Part shown: piece by piece, positions 10,743-19,700 of the stretch
Numbering within the stretch: the first letter of the stretch is position 1
Layout of the letters: each line of letters starts with the position of its first letter
DNA from: a virus
Strand: one strand, 5' to 3'
Length of the DNA: 24,174 nt
IMG/VR virus record: IMGVR_UViG_3300027898_000039
Coordinates: 1-24,174 of that record
Translations under genes and position numbers: made by a program
Notes under the pieces: generated by a model
Seen by the model: only the letters and a program-made list of their open reading frames with translations
Databases searched by the model: none
Told to the model about the DNA's origin: nothing

Positions 10743-13604
10743 ATGGATACAAACGACTTCCTGTCGGCAGTGCTGCCGGCACAGGGAAAGTACTGCACAT
10801 TCATTAGCCGAGGGGACTTACGCAAGAACATATTTGTCGATTCACTGGACGCCCTGTACGACACGAACATCAAGCAAAGTGATGCGGGTGTCCAGACCTA
10901 TTACGCACTCTCCGCGTTCGATGACGCGGGGTATCGCAAGGCCGAGAACGCGGTAGCCATCCGCGCGCTGTTCATGGATCTCGATTGCGGTTTCGAGGAG
11001 AAAAACGGTGCGCTGGTGCAGAAGGCCTTTCCCAGCCAGAAGGCGGCGTACCAAGCCCTGCTGGCCTTCTTGAAGACCTCGGGCCTGCACGCGCTAGGCC
11101 TGCCGTGGCTAGTCAACTCCGGCTCGGGCATCCACGTGTACTGGCCCCTGCGCCACGATGCAACTATTGCCCAGTGGAAGCCCGTGGCAGAGGCGCTGAA
11201 GAAGGCGGCTGTCACGCTGAGCTTCCCCATCGACGCCACGGTCACGTCGGACGCCGCCCGGGTACTGCGCTGCCCCGGCACGCTGAATTGGAAAACCCAG
11301 CCCCCCAAGCCCGTGCTGCTGCGCCAGCGCGGCGATGTCTTCGAGCTGGAAGATATTGCAGAGACCCTAGCCTCCTACACCGTCGCGCCTCCCGCGCCCA
11401 GCACAGCACTCACGCTGCCCGGAACCCGCCCCACGAACGTCCTGTCGCCTGTAGCGCAGGCGCTGGTCGGCAACAGCGTGACGTACTTCAAAAACATCAT
11501 GGAGCGTACAAACGAGGGCACCGGCTGCGCGCAGCTGCAGCACTACGTTGAGCACGCCGCCGAAGACGGCATGGAGCCCGTATGGCGCGCGTGGCTGTCG
11601 ATCGCCAAGCACTGCGTTGATGGCGACAAGGCGTCGATCAAGCTCTCCCGGATGCACCCGTACGACCCCGAGCGCATGGCGCAGAAGCTGGACGCTATCA
11701 AAGGCCCCTACGCCTGCACGACGTTCGACTCGATAAACCCCGGCGTGTGCGCAAGCTGCCCGCACTGGGGCAAGATCACGAACCCGCTGGCCCTTGGGCG
11801 CGAGATAAAGAGCACGGTCGAGCCGGCGGCGTACGACCACGTGGTAGAGGGCGACAGCGTGCGCGTCGATCGCCCCACGCCACCTTGGGGCTTTAGCTAC
11901 GGGGAGAAAGGCGGGCTGTTCTACCGCTACGTCGCGCAGAAGAAGGACGAGGTGGACCATGACATCATGCTGCTGCCGTACGACTTTTTCATGACCGACA
12001 TCTACGCCGACGCCAATGAGCGCGTGGCAGAGTTCAAGGCGGTCAAGCCCAGCGGCGTGTACACCTTGGGCATTCCGCTTGCCAAGGCCACGAACCAAGC
12101 CGACTGCATCAAGGCGCTGGCCGCCGAGAGTATCGTTACCAGCGTGAGGAACGACGCGTATCTTGCCTCGTTCGTGCGCCAAAGCATCATCTCGCGCAGC
12201 GCCGTTGGTGACGAGGTCCAGATACCGCCCCGGTTTGGTTGGCTCGAAGGCGGAGATTTTGCGCTGTGCGATCGCGTTATCAGCCAGCACGGCCCGCAGC
12301 ACGACTACGTGTTCAAGTCCTCACGGCTGAGCAACCTGATCGAGATGACGCGCCCACGGGGAACCATCGAGGGCTGGCGCAAACCTTTCGACATGATGCG
12401 CCGCAAGAACTTGTGGGGGCATTTAGCTTTTGCCACGCTGGGGTTTGCCTCGCCCCTGATGCACTTCATGCCGGCCGGCGCGCGGGCGGTGGTGGCGTTG
12501 ATGGCCGGCAAAGGCTCCGGCAACGGGAAGTCCTACTCGGCCGCGATGTGCAACTCCATCTGGGGAGACCCCAAACACTACAACGTGCCCCCCAAGACGT
12601 CAGACAATACGCTGATGCAGCGCGCCGGCCTGCTGGGCTCCCTGCACTTGGGCGTGGACGAGATCACCGACAAGCAGCGCAACAGCGAGCGCGAGTTCAT
12701 TCCCCAGATCGTTTTTGCCTACGCCGCCGGCGCACACAAGCTCAAGGGCAGCGCCACGGGCAACGCCGAGATTCGCAACGACTTGTTCTGGGAGGGCTTC
12801 ATGTCCCTGACGGGTAACACGCCAGCGCTGGAAGCCATGATGGGCGCGCGAGGGACGACTTCTGAGGGGGAAGCCCGCCGGCTGCTGGAGTGGGCGGTGC
12901 CGGAGAACATGGACATGCGCTGGTCTGCGGAAGACGAGGCCGACGCGCAGGCGGTGAACGAGAACTACGGGCTGGCAGGCCAGCTGTTTATCGAATGGTG
13001 CGTGACGCACCAGCCAGAGGTGCAGCAGGTGTGCATGGACACGCTGGCGCTGTGGAGGCGCGAGACGGGGGCGCCGGGGACGGAGCGGTTCTGGAGCAAC
13101 GGCTGTGCCGCCAGCATCGCGGCGTGCATCCTGCTCAAGCGCGCAGGGATAATCGACATCCCCGCTTCCGAGATCATGAACTTCTGGATCAACGAAGTCA
13201 TTACGCCGGCGCGGCGCATCATCTTCAGCAACCAGCGCTCGTCGCTGGACGTCCTGCTGGAGTACATCCGTGAGCACAGCCACAACTTCATCCGCGTGTC
13301 GTCCAACGTGGTCATCTCGAACCTTGCCGGCAACAACGAGCACGTGGAGAACAACCGGCGACAGGTGCGCGGGCGGGTCGAGCAGGACATCGCGGCGGGC
13401 ACGGAGAACACGTACGTGGAGATTCAGCTGCTGCGCCACCACTGCGCCCAGCGCAACGTCGGGTTCTCACAGTTCCTGCGCGATCTGGAGGCTACCGGCA
13501 CCGTTACCTCGGGGCGCAAGAACCTGACGGCGGGCACCTCCGGCTCGCAGCTGCGCGTGCCGTGTATCTGCCTGTCCCAGCGGCTGAAGGTGAAAGGCAA
13601 ATAG
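10743..13604 (+). CDS. Primase-helicase: AEP-like primase with DUF927-type ATPase (953 aa)
   Basis: A fused replication protein. The N-terminal third looks like an archaeo-eukaryotic primase/RepB-like domain: the metal-binding FMDLDCG (D79, D81), LVNSGSGIHVYWPL with H131, and SDAARVLRCPGTLNWK (169-184). A cysteine cluster, C325, C336 and C339 (GVCASCPHW), may bind zinc and lies between primase and helicase. From about residue 380 a DUF927-like region (PWGFSYGEKGGLFYRY) leads to an ATPase core with Walker A GKGSGNGKS (589-597) and Walker B LGVDE (636-640). The product would prime and unwind DNA for the phage polymerase, so no separate DnaB/DnaG type gene is needed. An intrinsic terminator follows. 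The start at ATG 10743 has GAGGTG upstream. Confidence 0.88.
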   Translation: MDTNDFLSAVLPAQGKYCTFISRGDLRKNIFVDSLDALYDTNIKQSDAGVQTYYALSAFDDAGYRKAENAVAIRALFMDLDCGFEEKNGALVQKAFPSQKAAYQALLAFLKTSGLHALGLPWLVNSGSGIHVYWPLRHDATIAQWKPVAEALKKAAVTLSFPIDATVTSDAARVLRCPGTLNWKTQPPKPVLLRQRGDVFELEDIAETLASYTVAPPAPSTALTLPGTRPTNVLSPVAQALVGNSVTYFKNIMERTNEGTGCAQLQHYVEHAAEDGMEPVWRAWLSIAKHCVDGDKASIKLSRMHPYDPERMAQKLDAIKGPYACTTFDSINPGVCASCPHWGKITNPLALGREIKSTVEPAAYDHVVEGDSVRVDRPTPPWGFSYGEKGGLFYRYVAQKKDEVDHDIMLLPYDFFMTDIYADANERVAEFKAVKPSGVYTLGIPLAKATNQADCIKALAAESIVTSVRNDAYLASFVRQSIISRSAVGDEVQIPPRFGWLEGGDFALCDRVISQHGPQHDYVFKSSRLSNLIEMTRPRGTIEGWRKPFDMMRRKNLWGHLAFATLGFASPLMHFMPAGARAVVALMAGKGSGNGKSYSAAMCNSIWGDPKHYNVPPKTSDNTLMQRAGLLGSLHLGVDEITDKQRNSEREFIPQIVFAYAAGAHKLKGSATGNAEIRNDLFWEGFMSLTGNTPALEAMMGARGTTSEGEARRLLEWAVPENMDMRWSAEDEADAQAVNENYGLAGQLFIEWCVTHQPEVQQVCMDTLALWRRETGAPGTERFWSNGCAASIAACILLKRAGIIDIPASEIMNFWINEVITPARRIIFSNQRSSLDVLLEYIREHSHNFIRVSSNVVISNLAGNNEHVENNRRQVRGRVEQDIAAGTENTYVEIQLLRHHCAQRNVGFSQFLRDLEATGTVTSGRKNLTAGTSGSQLRVPCICLSQRLKVKGK

Positions 13605-13623
13605 TGTCGGACCGCGAAGAGTT

Positions 13624-13656
13624 CCCGTGGCACAAGACCCCGCCACGGGGTTTTTT
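13624..13656 (+). terminator. Intrinsic terminator of the + strand block
   Basis: CCCGTGGC (13624-13631) pairs perfectly with GCCACGGG (13642-13649) across a ten-base loop. One G and then six T follow (13651-13656), continued by CTTCTT. It lies 20 bases after the primase-helicase stop. The opposite strand has no U-tract at this hairpin, so it should stop only rightward transcription. Confidence 0.9.
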
Positions 13657-13760
13657 CTTCTTGCTGACCCTAGACCCCAAGGATGCCGCGTTCCGCGGCT
13701 TGCAGGCCGGTCGCCGCCAGCTTGGGGCACAGGCGCGCATCACTGCGACGCCCGGTATCT

Positions 13761-16700
13761 TCAAGGGGCACTTGGGCGTGCTGTTCCGGCGGCGTTGAGC
13801 ACCTGCTTCGCAATATCCGTGCGCTTGGCGCGCAGTTGCTGGATTTTGTCGCGCTTCTCTTCGGGCGTCATGCCCGATGCGCGCACCGCATTCTCCGCCT
13901 TCTGCAGCTCCGACATGGTGCTGGTGAACTTGGACGCAATCTGCGACCGTGCATACGCATCGGCGTGCTGCTCAAGGAACGCCTGCGCTGCCTCGGGCCG
14001 ACCCTTCTTGGCCAAGTCCTGCACGGTGTTGCTGACCTGCTGCGCTTCGGTTGCCATCTGATAGGCCTGCTCCACCACCGCGCCAGCGTCCTGCGGCTGC
14101 CACAGCGAACCGGTGATGGGCTCTTGACTGGCCAGCGGCGCCGGCGCGCCGGCGTGCTCACCGAAGACAAGACTGCTGGCGATCTGGGAAACGGCCAGCC
14201 CGATCTGACCGGTGTAGCCGCCGATTAGGTGGTCCACCATCACTGGCGAGACGCCGTAGGCCTTGCCCAGCGCTTCAGCAAAGCCGGACGTGTTGTCCCG
14301 CACCCGTGCCTCGGGCGACAGCGTGGACTCGTGCCGCGTCTCCAGCGAACGCCCGGTAAAGAACGAATGGTTCGTCGCCACCTCAATGGCCGGGCGCAGC
14401 ACCTGCGGGATGCCGTCCGTATCACCACCGGGGACTATGCGCTGCGCGAGCTGGCGCATGCCTGCCGCCGCGTCTTTGTCGTTGCCCATGGCGTAGTTGA
14501 CCATGGCTTCGGGAACCGACTTGAACAGCATGCCTGCCTCGAACGGGATGGGGATGCGCAAGGGCTCATCCATGCCGGGCACGCGCATGAAGAAGTTGTT
14601 GTACTTCTGCTCAGGCGTGGCGTTTTGGTACGCCGGGTCGTCCTGCTGGAGCATGGAATACAGGATCGTGCCGCCGGCCACCATCATGCCGCGCTGAAAC
14701 AATTTCTGACGAATCTGCAGGCGATCATTCATGGGCATATTGCCGCGCGCCGCCTTGACCAGCGTGTTGATGCCCTGAATCTGCGAGTTGATAAAGGGGT
14801 TCAGCGTGTTCAGGATGTGGATGCTGGGCGAGATACCGCGCTTGGTAAAGTTCATCGACTCCAGCGCCATGTAGCTGGCTTCCATATCGGACAGGCCCTG
14901 CTTCTTGTAGTCCCCGTACCGAATCTGGCGCGTCATCGCATCGGCCTTGGCGTGCAGCGTGTTGGCTTTTGCCAGCAAGTTTTCCCAGCCGGGCTTGCCA
15001 CTCTGCATCTGGCGATAGATGTTGGTGAGGTCTTGGGGCAAGCCGGTGAACACCTCACCGCCGCTTATCCCGCGCCGCTCCATCAAATTGCCGCCAACTT
15101 CCTTGAGCGCTTTGCCGAGGCTGTTCAAGTTAACGCCCGCCACCATGGCAGACGACAAAGTGTCCTTGAACAGGATGCGCGGAGCGGACAACGGATTGGC
15201 AACGAACATGTGGCGCAGCAAGCGGCTGGGGGCGCCAGCCATCTTCAGCAGCGCGCTCTGCTGCACCGGAAGTCCTGCCATGCCCTTGACCAGCAGCTCT
15301 GCAGGCACCTCGGGCGTGTCGTGCACGACCGCGAAGTGCGGAACACCGTCCACCTTGAAGTGCAGCGTGTTGGGGCCGGCACGGCGATCTCCGCTTTTGA
15401 CATCCGCCAGCCCGATCTTCTGCAGCTCCATAGCAGTGTTTTTGGTTGCCTGATTGCGCAGCCCCATGTCCAAGATCATGTTGGCGTTGCGCACCGCACT
15501 GGTGCCGAAATCCAGAATGCGCTGATCGCCCCCCACCAGTTCATGCAAGTAAGGCTGATCCTTGACGTTGCCAACCTTGGTGATCTCCTCAGACCCCATC
15601 AGCATACTGACACTGCCATCGCTGTTCTCGCGGTAATACGGCACGTAGTCCTTGTTCGCCAACATCTTGGTGCCCAGTTCTTGGGAGAACGCGCCCGTGC
15701 TGATGCCGAACTTCACGGCGTCTTGGTTGAACGCGCGGTACTGATCCGAGGCCTTGTCGAAAATGTCTTTCAGCCCGGGCACTGCCTTTATTTCCGCCAT
15801 GGCGCTGTTCAGGTCCGCCTGCGTAACTTCGCCGCCGTAATTCAGCCGTTCCAGTCCTACGGTGCCGGCGCGCTTGCCGACCTCGTACAAAGAGAAAAGG
15901 TTGTTAGTGGCTTCGTCGCCGCCGGTCAACTTGTTCGCGTCGCGCAGCGTTTTGGCCACGTCCATCAGGTTGGGGCTGCCGTCTTTGGATTCGTACAGCC
16001 ATTCGTTGCGGCCGTCAGCGCGCGTAAGTTTGTTGAGCGACGGGAACCCGCGTCCCACCGCCTGCCCCAACAGGTTCATCCGCTGATTGGCCATGGCCAA
16101 AAAATACCGGACCTGCGTGCCAGCGAGCGGGTCCATTTTGTCCGCGTGCCGCTTGACCCCTGCCAGCCCGTCTACCATTTTGGTCTCAAACTCCAGCGCT
16201 GCGCGCCCCCACGCGTTGCCCTTGAGCTTCTCGGACATCGGGCGTTGGGTGGCGATGGTGCGTTCTGCCAGCGCGCCTGCGGCCTTCAGTCGGTCGTCGT
16301 ACTTAGCCGGACCGCGAAAAATGCTGGGCGTTGCGCTGCCGTTGATTTTTGCCGAAGGCTTCAGAATGCGGTCTACCAAATCTTTAGCGTTGCCGCCCGG
16401 AGTAATCGGGTCCATGCCGAGCAGGCGCCGGAACAAGTTTTTGACGTGATCCAGTATCGACAACGGCTTGCCAAACGCATCCAGTTTTGCGCGAAACTCA
16501 GGGTTCGAGTACACCTCTGCGGCGAACTCGCGCGTCGAGGTCAGTCCGTGTTCGCCTTTGAACGCGGCGTTGCCCATGACCATCTTGCGCAGCCCTTCGA
16601 GCGAGGCGCGCGCCTTGCGCTGATCGGGCGTGAGCTTGGCGGGATCAGTCTCCAGCAGCACGCGGTCAGTCGCGGCGTGCGACATCTCGTGCAGCAAATC

Positions 16701-19700
16701 CTCTTCCGTCAAACCCTCGGGGTGCATCGTGATGTGGTTAGCGCCGGGATCGTAGAGCCCTGCCACAGACTCGCCGTTGTGCGTCACGTTTGCGTCCACG
16801 CTGAGCTTGGTGCGCAAGAGCAAGGGCTGCAGTTTTGCAGCAGCCGCGCGCACTTCCGGCGTGGAACCGTTCTTGGCCAGATCAGCCGCGACATCCATAA
16901 GGCGCCCATCGTGCGCAGCTTCGCGCGCCGCGGCAGACACCGGGGTAGCCCCGCGTGATGCGGAGGGTTTGTTGGCCGCTTTCGCAGCTTTCGCAGCTTC
17001 CGCAGCCTTGCGCTCCTCTTCGGATTTTCGCAGCTCCTCTGCTTGCGCATCGGTTGGGCGAGCCGCTCCGGCTGTGGATTTTTCTGCGGCCGCTTCCGCA
17101 TTCTTTTTTGCTGCAGCTGCGTCGTCGCGCGCGCGGCCAAGCTCGGCTTCTAGCGAAGCAACTTCCTTGCCCAGCTTTTTCACCACTTCGGTTACTTGCT
17201 TCGACACGTCTAAATTCGCATACGCCGTTTGCCGTTCTCGCGCATCTGCCAGCTTGCGGTTTAGGTCCGCTACCTTCTGCTCGGCAATGTCTTGCAACTT
17301 CTCGGCAGGTGTGCGCGACGTGTCTTCGCGCGCGGGTTTTAGTGCCTCCGCTTCTTCATTGGCTTCACGCTGCTCCCGGCCCGACACCTTGGTGTTGCGC
17401 TCGTTCGGCTTGCGCTCTTCCTGCGTAGGGTTGCGCCCGCCGACCTTGTTCTCGCCCTGTTTGCTTTCTTGCGAACTCGTACGCTGATCGCCGGCCATGA
17501 CTTCTTTTTTGCTGGCTTGGCTGACGCGCCCCGGCTTGAGAGGAGCGGTTTCCGTACCGGCAACGCCTTTGGTCGTGCCACGATCTTCCAGACTGAGCAG
17601 GTGATCAGCCGTCAAGTACTCTTCCGCAGCTTTGCGTCGTTCCTCGGGGGTTTGCAGGTGCTCTTTTACACCCGCCTGTTGCTTGGACAGTATCTTGTCA
17701 AGCTGCTCCAACCGCCGACGGTTCTCGTTGAGCAGTTTTACCTTTTCGGTGCGCGCCTTACCCGTAGCTTTACGCGCGGCCTCTTCACCGGCGGGGATGG
17801 TCTTTTGAATCAATCGTTCGCGCTCTTCCTCCATTGCCAGCCGGTCGGCGTTGTCTTCGGCACCGTCACGATCCGCTAAGTAACGCTCGGCGCGTTCGAT
17901 CTTGTTCAGCTCTGTCTGGTACTTTTTGTACGAAGCGTCAGATGGCTCCAGCTGCTCCATCGCCGCAATGACCCGCGCCTTGCGGTCGCCGCTGATACTC
18001 TCCCGCGCCTTCTGCAGCGCGTCGAACATGACGCGCATGGTGGGCATCTTGCCAAGCCGTTCAAGGAAAGCGTTGCGCTCTGCAGTACGCGCGTTGCTGG
18101 CGGCTTTAGCGGCCCCATGAGTCTCGCCAGATTCTTTGCCGCGCGCGGCTTGCTGCTCCAGCGCAGGAGCCAACAACGCCTGTTTTTTCTTTTCTAGCTC
18201 TTGCTTCTCGTTCGACTGCGCGCCGAGTTTATCGGCAAGGTCCGGTGAATGCCGTTCGTGCTCGGCAGCCAGCCCTTCTTCCGGGTTACCTCGCAATTTC
18301 GCAGCGTGCGCTTCCACTTCCCGGTCCGCTTCGGCTTTGATTTTTGCGGCAGCGCCGGTTTCTTTTTCCTGCTCCAACACTTTTTGTCGCGCGCCTTCGA
18401 CTTCTGCTTCAGCACGCGGCTCGCCTACACGACGCGCTTGATTGCGTTGCAGTTTCTTGAGCGCCTGCTCAGCCGTCTCCAGCTCCGTATGCGCTTGGTG
18501 CAGGTTGTCAATCTCTTCCACCAGCTGTTTTTGCAGCTGCGCGTCGCGCTCCAGAAAGCGCTGCGCGGCTTCTGGCAGGGCTTCTTTGTGCGCCACCAGT
18601 CGCTCAGTCAGGTCGGCCATGTCGCGCTGCAGCTTGCGCGCAATCGTGTAGTTCTCGTGCGTTGCGTCCCGATGCAGCACAATGCGCATCTCTTGCTGAC
18701 GCCGCATGAGGTTGTGCACAAGGTCCAGCCCCTGCGCGTTCAGTGCTTTGTACTTGTCTGCATTGGCCTGTATGGTTTCCTGCAAGTTGTCGCGCCAATC
18801 AACCGACTCGGCAAACGCATCGTGCGCGTTTTGTAAACGAATACGGGCCGGCAATAACTCCTTGCTTAACTGCGCGCGCACGTCCTCCAAACGCTTCTTC
18901 GCGGCATCATGCTCGGCCTCGGCGCGCTGCTGTGCTGCGCGTTGTTCCATCATAAGAGAGGCGGCCTGTCGGGCATTGCCTTTGGCGGCAGCTAGCGCAG
19001 CTTCGTTGCGCGTCTTTATCTCTGCGCTGCGGCGGTCGTATTCCGCCTGCATGCTGTCCATGCTCTTGGTCAACTCGTCTATGCGCCCCTGCAGCGGTTC
19101 GATCAGGCGCATGGCTTGGTGGATAGAGGGGGTGGTAACCCCCGCCATTTGTCGCGCAACACGCAGCCCTTCGCTTCCAAGATATTTGAAGAAGTCAACG
19201 ACACTATCAAACACCGTACCGCGCGTAACCGGTGCGCGGTCGGACGCCACGGGCTTTCCGTTAACTGTCTGGTCTTTGAAGGGCGGGGGTTTGTTGGCCG
19301 CGGGATGGTCGCCCGCGTACTTGTCCGCGGTGGCGGGGTTGGCGGGTTTGGGATGCTTCATTCCCACCGCGTCGAAAAGATCGCCTTGCTCAGCGCGATT
19401 CACCGGTTTTTCTTCGCCTCGGGCAGTTCCCCATGCGGTCTCGCGCGTGCGAGTGGGGTTTTCAGTATCCGAGCGCTTGCCCGCTTCAAGGCGCGCAAGA
19501 TGGTCGATGACCGCTTGTTTGGCCTGCTCATCTTCGGTACCGATACGAAGCGAGTGCAGCCACGCTGCCACGTCGTCCGCCGCGCGAGTCCCCCGAGATT
19601 GTTCTGTTGCAGTACGCGTAAGCGGTGTCCCGTCGCGTCCGGGACCGTTCATCTGCACTTGCGCAGTGCGCGCCTCGTCCGCGCTCGTGTGGTTCGACAG

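Noticed and set aside
14229-16958. 909-codon open frame on the + strand
   Set aside because: Same reason: antisense to the coding strand of the ejection protein, with shadow-like His/Arg/Val composition.
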